From Lachnospiraceae bacterium UBA7729 (GTDB lineage: Bacteria; Bacillota; Clostridia; Lachnospirales; Lachnospiraceae), in assembly GCA_002482005.1 (NCBI GenBank), contig DLFD01000069.1, positions 1 to 64,000 of the forward strand: 64,000 nucleotides of DNA, written 5' to 3'. Shown here in pieces: positions 1 through 6,579 of this stretch (its first letter is position 1; each line of letters opens with the position of its first letter). Both the position numbers and the translations under genes were made by a program. Below the pieces are notes generated by a model. It did not search any database, was not told where the DNA came from, and saw nothing but the letters and a program-made list of their open reading frames with translations.

Positions 1-2
1 AT

Positions 3-218
3 CCCCGCTTTGTATTCCTGAAGAAAGGAAAGACCTATCAGCTGAAGGCAGTACTGACACCCTTTACATCACAGCAGAAGGTGACATTCACAAGCAAAAA
101 TAGGAAGATTGCTTCCGTTAATACCAGGGGGAAGATCAAAGCGAGGAAGAAGGGGACGACTTACATCATAGTCAGATCCGGAAGGAAGAAGGCAGTTGTC
201 AAAGTTATCGTGAGGTGA
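3..218 (+). CDS. C-terminal end of a surface protein with a bacterial Ig-like (Big_2) domain (5' end outside window)
   Basis: An open frame enters from the left edge and stops at 216-218. It encodes about 71 residues with the alternating beta-strand pattern of a group 2 bacterial Ig-like domain: TSKNRKIASVNTRGKIKARK followed by KKGTTYIIVRSGRKKAVVKV. The 'A-V-N-x-x-G-x-I-x-A-x-x-x-G-T-x-x-I' spacing is typical of Big_2 modules. These modules usually sit at the end of secreted or wall-bound proteins of Clostridia. It is very rich in Lys and Arg. The rest of the protein lies outside the window, so its main function cannot be told. A GC-rich hairpin follows the stop closely. Confidence 0.75.
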   Translation, partial: PRFVFLKKGKTYQLKAVLTPFTSQQKVTFTSKNRKIASVNTRGKIKARKKGTTYIIVRSGRKKAVVKVIVR

Positions 219-223
219 ACTCA

Positions 224-254
224 GGCGGGGCGCTGTAAGCGGTGTCCCGCCTTT
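224..254 (+). terminator. Rho-independent terminator-like hairpin after the Ig-like gene
   Basis: GGCGGG (224-229) pairs with CCCGCC (246-251), with extra pairing possible in the loop, followed by a short TTT. The T tail is weak, but the hairpin lies 6 bases after the stop. Confidence 0.5.
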
Positions 255-338
255 CCGATACCACATGTCTGCCGGTGGAACGGAAGGGGGTCTCTGATGA
301 CGGAACAGGTCTCCGGCGACCGCACCAAATACCGTTTC

Positions 339-367
339 TTGACAGCAGCAGACATGGGACATAGAAT
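339..367 (+). promoter_or_regulatory. Sigma-A-type promoter for the FakA-like small gene
   Basis: TTGACA (339-344) is followed after exactly 17 bases by TAGAAT (362-367). It lies about 60 bases before the start codon at 431. Confidence 0.7.
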
Positions 368-430
368 TAGGTCAGTAATTGGTAAGGTGATTCAAACTTT
401 ACAATCTATCGAATATGAGAGGTAATTGAC

Positions 431-685
431 ATGCTGCAATATCGTTATGATACACAGATGCTGATCGATGGGGACGATCTGGACGAGGATGAGGTCCATG
501 ATTACATTCTGGAACACTTTGACGGTGACTGTCTGCTTGCAGTTGGCGGCGACGGCGATCCGATCAAGATCCACTTCCATACGAATGAACCCTGGAAGAT
601 TCTTGAGTATGGCAGATCGCTTGGTGAGATCTACGATATCGTCGTCGAGGATATGGACCGTCAGGCAAGAGGCCTGAAGGGCTGA
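431..685 (+). CDS. Small orphan protein matching one domain of DhaL/FakA-type (YloV) kinases
   Basis: This 84-residue protein resembles the middle/C-terminal domain of the fatty-acid kinase FakA (YloV, 'Dak phosphatase'), which is normally joined to an N-terminal DhaL kinase domain of about 200 residues. The match lies in 'GDCLLAVGGDGDPIKIHFHT' followed by NEPWKILEYGRSLGEIYDI, equivalent to the family's GDSLvVvGD...vKvHvHTn.PgkvLeYalk.G.L. The kinase domain is missing and no degV/fakB gene is near. It has its own promoter at 339-367, and GAGAGG 8 bases before the ATG is a modest ribosome binding site. It is probably a real stand-alone domain rather than a broken gene, since the frame is tidy at both ends. 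The function is unknown; a regulatory or scaffold role is only a guess. Confidence 0.7.
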   Translation: MLQYRYDTQMLIDGDDLDEDEVHDYILEHFDGDCLLAVGGDGDPIKIHFHTNEPWKILEYGRSLGEIYDIVVEDMDRQARGLKG

Positions 686-782
686 AATTTCATAGCTTGC
701 ATATGTGCCGCCTGGGCAGTTAGCAATGCTGGATCGATCCGTAAGCTTCTGTAGTATGCCGGGGCGGCATTCTGATCCCATA

Positions 783-852
783 GGATCGCGAGAGTTGCGA
801 AGCAATCCGCATCAACAGCTAGGGTCAAAAGGTACTTTTGACCCCAACATCA
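783..852 (+). repeat. Interspersed repeat family A, diverged copy A3
   Basis: This is a degenerate relative of the repeat at 61804-61882: GGATCGCGAGAGTTGCGAAG, then CAATCCG, then a hairpin and CATCA. The hairpin is perfect: GGGTCAAAAG (822-831), a 3-base loop, CTTTTGACCC (835-844). It keeps the AAAAG/CTTTT core of the other copies while the outer pairs have changed together, so base pairing is kept. Confidence 0.6.
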
Positions 853-882
853 TGGAATATAGGGAAACTGGAGGGGTCAAAC

Positions 883-1653
883 ATGGTTAAGGTCTGGGGA
901 CACAGGGGAGCGTCCGGCTACGCTCCTGAGAATACGATGGCATCCTATGAGCTTGCGGCTAAGATGGGAGCGGACGGGATCGAGCTGGATGTACAGCTGA
1001 CAAAGGACGGCAGCGTGGTCGTCTGCCATGATGAGACGATCGACCGTACGTCCGATCACAAGGGGTTCATCAAGGACTATACGCTTCAGGAGCTGAGGGC
1101 GATGGACTTCGGAAAACTTCATCCGGAATATGATGCTCCGGCGGAGAAGAAGAGGATTCCGCTTCTTGAAGAAGTCCTGAAGTTTGTCCATGACGATACG
1201 GACATGGTCATCAACATCGAGCTGAAGACCGGAGTCTTCTTCTATCCGGGGATCGAGGAAGCAACCGTCCATATGGTCCATCAGTCTGGCATGCAGGACC
1301 GTGTCATCTATTCTTCCTTCAACCATTATTCGGTCAGGAAGATCCAGAAGATCGATTCGAAAGCAAAGACCGGCCTTCTCTATGAAGATGGCTTCATGGA
1401 TGTTCCTCAGTACGGACATCTGATGGGAGTCAGTGCGCTTCATCCGTCGGGCTACTGCCTGCAGTATCCCCATTACATGGAGGACTGCAGAAGATACGGT
1501 CTGGACGTCAATGTATGGACGGTCAACCGCCCGGAGGATATGGTCCTCTGCATGGGAGCAGGAGTCAATGCAGTCATAACGAATTACCCGGATAAAGCGA
1601 TCGAAGTAAGAAAAGAGCTGGGGCTTGACAAGGAAGAAACGGCCAAGGTCTGA
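883..1653 (+). CDS. ugpQ: Glycerophosphodiester phosphodiesterase (GDPD/UgpQ family)
   Basis: This protein of 256 residues hydrolyses glycerophosphodiesters to sn-glycerol 3-phosphate and an alcohol. It opens with the family signature WGHRGASGYAPENT (catalytic His and Arg, then Glu-Asn), followed by GADGIELDVQLTKDG (metal-binding Glu and Asp) and VVCHDETIDRTSD (second catalytic His). Near the end, VNVWTVNRPEDM and the motif VNAVITNYPD match the C-terminal barrel strands. There is no signal peptide or membrane segment, so it is cytosolic. The start at 883 is chosen over the upstream in-frame ATG at 838 because GGAGGGG sits 7 bases before it and the family N-terminus begins there. The gene stands alone between repeat A3 and a tandem repeat. 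Confidence 0.93.
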   Translation: MVKVWGHRGASGYAPENTMASYELAAKMGADGIELDVQLTKDGSVVVCHDETIDRTSDHKGFIKDYTLQELRAMDFGKLHPEYDAPAEKKRIPLLEEVLKFVHDDTDMVINIELKTGVFFYPGIEEATVHMVHQSGMQDRVIYSSFNHYSVRKIQKIDSKAKTGLLYEDGFMDVPQYGHLMGVSALHPSGYCLQYPHYMEDCRRYGLDVNVWTVNRPEDMVLCMGAGVNAVITNYPDKAIEVRKELGLDKEETAKV

Positions 1654-1680
1654 GAGATCAGAAATGTGGTAAGCCGGCTG

Positions 1681-1763
1681 GCAGCAGAGTGCCGCGGAGA
1701 TCCGTTCCAAAATAGCAGTGGAGTGCCGCGGAGATCCGTTCCGAAATAGCAGCAGAGCGTGCG
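1681..1763. repeat. Tandem repeat, 34-bp unit, about 2.4 copies
   Basis: The units start at 1681, 1715 and (partial) 1749, with few differences; each begins GCAG and contains GTGCCGCGGAGATCCGTTCC. The repeat lies in the gap after ugpQ (1654-1806), which holds no gene. Confidence 0.8.
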
Positions 1764-1806
1764 TCAGTTCTGCCTGCCAGTCAGAAAGTATAGGATAGGA
1801 TAACAG

Positions 1807-1867
1807 AAAGCAGGTACATACCCGGAGTCATCGTAACAGATGATATACGGTATGTACCTGCTTTTTT
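1807..1867 (+). terminator. Strong rho-independent terminator after ugpQ
   Basis: AAAGCAGGTACATACC (1807-1822) pairs perfectly with GGTATGTACCTGCTTT (1849-1864) and is followed by a T run. It may also serve the convergent gene at 1910-2188 on the other strand. Confidence 0.85.
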
Positions 1868-1909
1868 GAAAAGCAGTTGACGGGAAGGCGGGAGAGGCAT
1901 TCCGCCAGT

Positions 1910-2188
1910 TTACTCGTCCCATCCTTCTGTAAGCCTGTAGTTCACGAGGATCATACGGACCTGCTGCCTTGCCTCAAGCTTTACATCCTTCGGATCGGTC
2001 GGGGACGGGAACTTCGGATCCTGCTCCTGCATCTCGAGGTCGATCCAGTTATAAGCCGCTTCTCTGGCGTTCTGAAGAACATCAAATTCGTCAGTACCAT
2101 CGGCTTCGCACATCGAAAGGTCCGGGAATGCCGCGTGCCACTTTCCTTCTTCTTTTTTCTCTATCACTACCGGATAATAAAACTTCAT
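1910..2188 (-). CDS. HicB-like antitoxin-family protein (orphan)
   Basis: This 92-residue protein begins MKFYYPVVIEKKEEGKWHAA and continues FPDLSMCEADGTDEFDVL and NAREAAYNWIDLEM. This is the partial RNase-H fold of HicB-like antitoxins, with the usual 'F.DlP.c.t.Gdt..Ea..na.eAl..wi' pattern. The residues that follow, PKFPSPTDPKDVKLEARQQV, are typical of the short HicB_lk_antitox type, which has no DNA-binding domain at its end. There is no HicA toxin gene beside it. In Lachnospiraceae such stand-alone HicB-like genes are common, and their role is unknown. AAAGGAAG precedes the ATG. It is transcribed toward ugpQ and ends near the shared terminator. Confidence 0.8.
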   Translation of the reverse strand: MKFYYPVVIEKKEEGKWHAAFPDLSMCEADGTDEFDVLQNAREAAYNWIDLEMQEQDPKFPSPTDPKDVKLEARQQVRMILVNYRLTEGWDE

Positions 2189-2375
2189 CTCAAAGCTTCC
2201 TTTCTGAACGGATTTATTCTATCATTCTACCATAAAATGCGGTTCCGGGGGCTACCAGATGAAAGAGACTTTTCTTACCCTGAGGACGGAACGATATGGG
2301 ATCAGCTGCAAGCTGTATACGCCGGACGCTGGCCGGAATATGCGGAAGTCTGCGGGACTTCCGGTCTGGACTTGT

Positions 2376-2445
2376 CAAATTCGTGATAATGTTTCTTTGC
2401 AAATTCGTGAAAATGTTCTTTGCAAATTCATGAAAATGTTTCTTG
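2376..2445. repeat. Three tandem 23/24-bp repeats upstream of the thioredoxin reductase-like gene
   Basis: The units start at 2376, 2400 and 2423 and read CAAATTC(G/A)TGA(A/T)AATG, then TT(T)C and TTG. The last copy runs into the -35 box (2443-2448). Each copy carries TTCGTGAA or TTCATGAA, a near or full palindrome, so this may be an array of regulator binding sites. Confidence 0.75.
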
Positions 2446-2471
2446 ACAGACCCCCTGATCTACTGTATAGT
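2443..2471 (+). promoter_or_regulatory. Near-consensus sigma-A promoter for the thioredoxin reductase-like gene
   Basis: Perfect TTGACA (2443-2448), a 17-base spacer, then TATAGT (2466-2471), about 56 bases before the start codon. It directly abuts the repeat array at 2376-2445. Confidence 0.8.
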
Positions 2472-2526
2472 AAAACCATAAAGATTGTACGCAATCAAAT
2501 TTGACGAGCGGAAAGGAGCATTTCCT

Positions 2527-3447
2527 ATGAGATACGATATCGCGATCATCGGAACAGGTCCGGCAGGTGTGTCTGCAGCTCTCACTGCGAAAAACAGGAA
2601 CAAGAAGTTCATTCTGATCGGAAGCAGGACCGGGTCGGAGAAGATCCGGAAGACCCATAGGATCGTCAATTATCCGGGACTTCCGAATGTTTCAGGGGAG
2701 GCGCTGAATCAGGCGTTCCTTGGCCAGCTGAAGGATGCAGGGATCGAGATCACGGAGAAGAGAGTCGCAAACATCTTCGCGATGGGAGACTACTTCAGCC
2801 TTCAGGTCGACCAGGACTTCATCGAGGCGTCGACCGTGATCCTGGCAACCGGAACTTCTTTTGGAAAGCCGATCCCGGGTGAGAATGAGAATCTCGGACG
2901 CGGCGTCAGCTACTGCGCGACCTGCGATGCTCCTCTCTACAGAGGCAAGGAGACCGTGGTCGTCGGGTGGGACCCGAAGGAAGAGTCCGAGGCGGCGTTT
3001 CTGAGCGAGACCTGCTCGAAAGTCACTTATATCCCGATGTACAAGGGAGATGGGAAGCTGCCCGGGAAGGTGGAAGTGGTCACCGGAGTGAAGCCCGCAT
3101 CCGTCGGGAAGGCAGACGGAAAGATGAGACTGAGCCTTGTGCCGCTTGCAAAGGGAACAGAGGCAGCAGTCGATCACATCGCCGCAGACTGCGTCTTCCT
3201 GCTCCGCGAGAGCGTCGCACCGGACAAACTTGTCCCGGGACTTCAGCTTGACGGCAGCCATGTGAAGGCAGACCGCGGGATGGCGACCAACCTGCCGGGG
3301 TTTTATGTTGCAGGCGACCTGGCCGGACTTCCTTACCAGATCGCGAAGGCGACAGGAGAAGGGAACATCGCAGCGATCAGCGCGGCCCAGTACCTCGATC
3401 AGAAGGCAAGGGAAGCAACGAAGCAATCCGTGCGTCAAAGCGTGTGA
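2527..3447 (+). CDS. Thioredoxin reductase-like flavoprotein without a recognisable NADPH-binding motif
   Basis: This protein of 306 residues has the two-domain fold of thioredoxin reductases. FAD binding is shown by IIGTGPAGVSAAL at the N-terminus and GFYVAGDLAGLPYQIAKATG near the end. The redox pair is in VSYCATCDAPLY (CATC). In the second domain the expected GxGxxA and HRRxxxR motifs for NADPH are absent: the equivalent stretch reads VVVGWDPKEESEAAFLSE, then VTYIPMYKG. This pattern is like clostridial reductases that use another electron donor, such as the ferredoxin-dependent type, but the donor is inference. The start at 2527 follows AAAGGAG by 8 bases; the upstream in-frame ATG at 2485 has none. 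The thioredoxin gene follows. The last dozen codons and the stop lie inside interspersed repeat A1 (3412-3474). Confidence 0.85.
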   Translation: MRYDIAIIGTGPAGVSAALTAKNRNKKFILIGSRTGSEKIRKTHRIVNYPGLPNVSGEALNQAFLGQLKDAGIEITEKRVANIFAMGDYFSLQVDQDFIEASTVILATGTSFGKPIPGENENLGRGVSYCATCDAPLYRGKETVVVGWDPKEESEAAFLSETCSKVTYIPMYKGDGKLPGKVEVVTGVKPASVGKADGKMRLSLVPLAKGTEAAVDHIAADCVFLLRESVAPDKLVPGLQLDGSHVKADRGMATNLPGFYVAGDLAGLPYQIAKATGEGNIAAISAAQYLDQKAREATKQSVRQSV

Positions 3448-3474
3448 CAAAAGGGACTTTTGGCACACGCATCA
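3412..3474 (+). repeat. Interspersed repeat family A, copy A1 (overlaps the end of the thioredoxin reductase-like gene)
   Basis: This copy differs from the 63 bases at 61820-61882 at a single position, 3447 (A instead of C). It contains a hairpin with arms 3440-3453 and 3457-3470, in which that base makes the only mismatch. The same base creates the TGA stop of the upstream gene. Confidence 0.85.
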
Positions 3475-3497
3475 TGTAATAGGTATTTCACTGCAAT

Positions 3498-3584
3498 GTC
3501 AACCAACTCGGCATCACAGATACCGAGTTGGTTGACAAGCAGATCTACATCGCTTGACTGTACAGCGGACTTGGTACGCTGTAC
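3498..3584 (+). promoter_or_regulatory. Two perfect hairpins in the leader of the thioredoxin gene
   Basis: The first hairpin has 14-bp arms, GTCAACCAACTCGG (3498-3511) and CCGAGTTGGTTGAC (3523-3536). The second has 8-bp arms, GTACAGCG (3560-3567) and CGCTGTAC (3577-3584), ending 10 bases before the AAGGAGG ribosome binding site. Neither has a T run, so they are not simple terminators. They could set mRNA stability or processing between the two redox genes, or bind a protein. Confidence 0.6.
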
Positions 3585-3605
3585 CTTAAAAAGGAGGAAA
3601 AATTC

Positions 3606-3917
3606 ATGAGTGTTAAGGTTATCAATTCTGCTGTTTTCGAAGATTCCATCAAGGAGGGCGTATCCGTCGTAGATTTCAATGCGACCTGGTGCGGCCCGTG
3701 CAGGATGCTTAAGCCGGTCCTGGAGAAGCTGTCCGGCGAGATGACGAACGTAAAGTTCTACGCTATCGATGTCGATGAGAATCCGGACGTCGCTGAGAAG
3801 TTCAATGTCATGTCCATCCCGTATGTTGCTGTATTCAAGGATGGCAGGAAGGTCGCTGAGAATGTCGGTTTTGTTCCGGAACCGGCTATGAAGGCATTCA
3901 TCCAGAACAATCTGTAA
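3606..3917 (+). CDS. trxA: Thioredoxin
   Basis: This classic thioredoxin of 103 residues is a cytosolic thiol-disulphide carrier that reduces target proteins. The active site is intact, VDFNATWCGPCRMLKPVL (WCGPC), as is the cis-proline loop MSIPYVAVFKDGRKV. AAAAGGAGG lies 8 bases before the ATG, a very strong ribosome binding site. It sits 158 bases downstream of the reductase-like flavoprotein and is the obvious partner for it. The leader holds repeat A1 and two strong hairpins, and a strong terminator follows, so the pair probably forms one unit whose second part may be processed or separately controlled. Confidence 0.97.
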   Translation: MSVKVINSAVFEDSIKEGVSVVDFNATWCGPCRMLKPVLEKLSGEMTNVKFYAIDVDENPDVAEKFNVMSIPYVAVFKDGRKVAENVGFVPEPAMKAFIQNNL

Positions 3918-3975
3918 GAAGGACAGGGACCTTCCCTGAAGCGGGCTTATTCCCGAAAAATCTGAAACGTCTGAA

Positions 3976-4008
3976 AAGTCCCCCGGCTGCGCGCCGGGGG
4001 ACTTTTTT
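3976..4008 (+). terminator. Rho-independent terminator after trxA
   Basis: AGTCCCCCGG and CCGGGGGACT form a 10-bp GC-rich stem with a 7-base loop, followed by six T residues. Confidence 0.9.
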
Positions 4009-4020
4009 GAAAGGCTACGG

Positions 4021-4064
4021 GCCACATGGGGCGACCATGCCCCAGTGGGGAAGTCCCATGTGGC
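4021..4064. repeat. Inverted repeat with 10-bp arms
   Basis: GCCACATGGG (4021-4030) and CCCATGTGGC (4055-4064) are perfect complements, enclosing a further small GC-rich hairpin. There is no T run. The role is unknown. Confidence 0.6.
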
Positions 4065-4088
4065 GACAGCGAACAACGAGTGCGCCAT

Positions 4089-4197
4089 GCGCACGAGATG
4101 AGTCGCGCGCGCACCGCGGGCACAAGTGCCCCGCGCACGAGATGAGTTGCGCGCTCACCGCGGGCACAAGTGCCCCGCGCACCGCGCACGAGATGAT
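4089..4197. repeat. GC-rich tandem repeat, 44-bp unit
   Basis: Units beginning GCGCACGAGATGA start at 4089, 4133 and 4184 (partial). Each contains CACCGCGGGCACAAGTGCCC, itself a small palindrome. This is the main content of the 580-base gap between trxA and the TetR gene. The local GC content is far above that of the flanks, and I see no credible gene. Confidence 0.75.
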
Positions 4198-4409
4198 GGA
4201 TGGGAGCGGCGCAGCCGGGCCGGGCAGGCGGAAACTATACCGAGAGATCATGGAAACCGTTCGGAAACTTTTCTGTGAGAGACAGAAGGGAAAAGCTTGT
4301 AAATAAAAGAAAATATGGAAACCCGATGAATACCGGAAAACGGGATGTCGGAAACTGGATTTGAAAAACCATACAAAAACAGACACATTTTTTTATGAAA
4401 TCTTACACA

Positions 4410-4438
4410 TTGTCATCACAGGGAACTCTGCGTACAAT
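4410..4438 (+). promoter_or_regulatory. Promoter for the TetR-transporter unit
   Basis: TTGTCA (4410-4415), a 17-base spacer, TACAAT (4433-4438). The operator-like palindrome starts 10 bases downstream, over the likely transcription start. Confidence 0.75.
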
Positions 4439-4447
4439 GAACCTGTT

Positions 4448-4475
4448 GGAAACTATATTGGAGAGAATAGTTTCC
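4448..4475. promoter_or_regulatory. Operator-like palindrome for the TetR regulator
   Basis: GGAAACTAT (4448-4456) and ATAGTTTCC (4467-4475) form a perfect 9-bp inverted repeat around a 10-base spacer. It sits between the -10 box and the regulator's ribosome binding site. The same half-site occurs exactly at 4230-4238, and the GGAAAC core recurs at 4252, 4263, 4317 and 4350. Confidence 0.65.
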
Positions 4476-4497
4476 TAAGGCAATGGAGGTGAAGGTT

Positions 4498-5088
4498 ATG
4501 CCGACTGCACAGGAAACGGAGCTTCGCCGGGAGATCCTGGAAGCGACGATCGAACTGTTCAATCAATGCGGACTGAGATTCACCATGGACCAGCTGGCAT
4601 CCGGAATCCACAGAAGCAAGAAGACACTGTATGTTGTCTTTCCTGACAAGCAGACGCTTCTGGATGCCATGGTCGACTACGTGTTCGACTCGATCAAGGA
4701 AAGCGAGACAGAGCTGCTGGCCGATCCTTCCATGAATACGGTAGAGAAACTGAAGAGGGTGCTCGGGGCGATGCCTGATCGCTACGACAAGGTTGACCTC
4801 CGGAGTCTTTACGTACTCAGAGAGAAATATCCCAGGATCTATGCTCACGTGCAGCGGCGCCTGGAAAGCGGATGGGAGCCGACCATAAAGCTGATGGAGC
4901 AGGGGATCTCGGAAGGCGTTATCCGGCCGGTGTCCATACCGATCTTCCAGACGATGATGTCGGCGACGCTGGAACAGTTCTTCCAGAGAGATATCCTGAT
5001 CGAACATGGGATACCGTATTCGGATGCGCTGCAGGAAGTGGTGGATATCCTGCTGGAAGGGATCGTGACCTGCAAGGGCGAAATCTGA
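4498..5088 (+). CDS. TetR/AcrR-family transcriptional regulator
   Basis: This protein of 196 residues has an N-terminal TetR DNA-binding domain (about residues 8-55): REILEATIELFNQCG, RFTMDQLASGIHRSKKTLY and VVFPDKQTLLDAMV, with the recognition helix in SKKTLYVVF. The all-helical C-terminal part is the usual variable ligand-binding and dimer domain, and no ligand can be read from it. The start at 4498 follows GGAGGTGA at good spacing; the in-frame ATG at 4483 lies upstream of that site. A palindrome just upstream suggests that it represses its own transcription. The GPH-type transporter gene follows 64 bases later in the same direction, so that transporter is the likely regulated partner. Confidence 0.9.
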   Translation: MPTAQETELRREILEATIELFNQCGLRFTMDQLASGIHRSKKTLYVVFPDKQTLLDAMVDYVFDSIKESETELLADPSMNTVEKLKRVLGAMPDRYDKVDLRSLYVLREKYPRIYAHVQRRLESGWEPTIKLMEQGISEGVIRPVSIPIFQTMMSATLEQFFQRDILIEHGIPYSDALQEVVDILLEGIVTCKGEI

Positions 5089-5152
5089 AGCGGTCTCCGC
5101 GACGGGGACAGGGCAAGGCAGGAAACAGAAACAAGGAGGGAATCAGAAAATC

Positions 5153-6523
5153 ATGAAAACAAAACCTTTAACAAAGAAGATCATATGGCTGTTCGCCATC
5201 GGGCAGCTGGGATGGAGTATCCTGTCGGCTCTGGTCAACAACTGGATCATCACGTTCTACGAACCTGACACAGAGATGCTGGATGCGGGGCAGACGCTGT
5301 TCCTGCCTCAGGGACGCGTGATCCTGGGGATTGTCACAGTCCTAGGCGGGATCTATGCGATCGGCCGTGTCTTTGATGCGGTCACGGATCCCTGGATCGC
5401 GAACATGTCTGACAAGTCGACGAATCCGAAGGGCAGAAGGCTTCCGTTCATGAGAAAAGCGGCCCTTCCGCTGGCGCTTGTCACGGTCCTGATCTACTGG
5501 TCTCCTGTCAATGGGCAGAGCGCAGTCAACGGCTGGTGGGTCTTTGTCATGATGCTTCTCTTCTATATGTTCATGACCCTGTACTGCACGCCGTACAACG
5601 CACTCATCGCAGAGCTGCCGAAGAACCAGGAAGAACTGACGACCCTGTCGACCGCGATCTCATTCACCTTCATCTTCGGATCCGCGCTCGGCTATGCATG
5701 CCCATTCATCTGGGGAGCGATGACGCCGGCGCTCGGAAGAGTCATGGCGATCCGCGTGACCTTCATCATCCTTGCTGCGGTCGGCTTCCTCTGCCTGCTG
5801 GTGCCGACCTTTACGATCAATGAGCGCGACTATGTCGAGATCAAACCGGCAGAGGGGAATGCATTCCAGTCCCTTGCTAAAACTTTCCGCAATAAAGACT
5901 TCCGCGTATTCGTCGGGTCCGATGTCTGCTACTGGGTGGCGATCACCATGTTCCAGTCCGGGCTCAACTTCTTCGTCACTTCCCTGATGAAGCTGCCGGA
6001 GACCATGAACACCGTCCTGTATCTGGGAATGACCCTGATCTCCGTCCTCCTGTATGCATTCGTGGGAAAGCTGCAAAAGAAGTTCGCGAAGAAATCCCTG
6101 ATCATCTGGGCTTTCGCCGAGTTCTCCGTCGTCTATCTGATCACAGCTCTGTCCCAGGGGCAGACAGGCACGAACAAGGGTATGATCTTCGGACTTCTGG
6201 TCATGATCCTTGCGGCTCCGTCCATGGCGATCCTCGGGATCCTCCCTCAGACCGTTGTCGCGGATATCGCAAGATCCGACGAGATCAATACCGGCGAGAA
6301 CCATGACGGCATGTTCTTCGCTGCAAGGACCTTTGCGATGAAGCTCGGACAGAGCCTTGCGGCCCTGCTCTTTACTTCCTTCGCAACGATCGGAAGGTCA
6401 GGCGGGACCGGGTACAGGATCGCAGCAATCTCCTCCACGATCCTGTGTGTGCTCGCGGCGATCCTGATGAGCCGCTACAACGAGAAGAAGGTTATGGCGG
6501 ACCTGAAGAAGGAAGAGCAGTAA
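5153..6523 (+). CDS. GPH-type (MFS_2) sugar:cation symporter family protein
   Basis: This 456-residue integral membrane protein has about 12 predicted membrane spans. The hallmark of the glycoside-pentoside-hexuronide:cation symporter family is present: GRVFDAVTDPWIANMSDKS followed by GRRLPFMRKAALP after the second span. MelB-like proteins use this aspartate-rich helix to bind Na+ or H+ together with a sugar. The central DYVEIKPAEGNAF loop leads into the second half, with ILPQTVVADIARSDEINTGE and then HDGMFFAARTFAMKLG, again typical of GPH members. AAGGAGGG precedes the start. It follows the TetR gene and is probably under its control. The substrate cannot be told from sequence. Confidence 0.88.
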   Translation: MKTKPLTKKIIWLFAIGQLGWSILSALVNNWIITFYEPDTEMLDAGQTLFLPQGRVILGIVTVLGGIYAIGRVFDAVTDPWIANMSDKSTNPKGRRLPFMRKAALPLALVTVLIYWSPVNGQSAVNGWWVFVMMLLFYMFMTLYCTPYNALIAELPKNQEELTTLSTAISFTFIFGSALGYACPFIWGAMTPALGRVMAIRVTFIILAAVGFLCLLVPTFTINERDYVEIKPAEGNAFQSLAKTFRNKDFRVFVGSDVCYWVAITMFQSGLNFFVTSLMKLPETMNTVLYLGMTLISVLLYAFVGKLQKKFAKKSLIIWAFAEFSVVYLITALSQGQTGTNKGMIFGLLVMILAAPSMAILGILPQTVVADIARSDEINTGENHDGMFFAARTFAMKLGQSLAALLFTSFATIGRSGGTGYRIAAISSTILCVLAAILMSRYNEKKVMADLKKEEQ

Positions 6524-6579
6524 GACAGAAAAGTATGGAGATGTGCCTGCGGGAGAATGCAGGCGGCTGACAGGAAACA

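Noticed and set aside
705..890. Plus-strand frame of 61 codons before ugpQ
   Set aside because: Covers repeat A3 and overlaps the ugpQ start. No ribosome binding site or family match.
3532..3560. Separate promoter for trxA
   Set aside because: TTGACA-like boxes occur at 3532 and 3554, but no -10 box lies at proper spacing.
4007..4306. Plus-strand frame of 99 codons in the GC-rich gap
   Set aside because: Made mostly of the 44-bp tandem repeat. Starts inside the trxA terminator, has no ribosome binding site and no known family.
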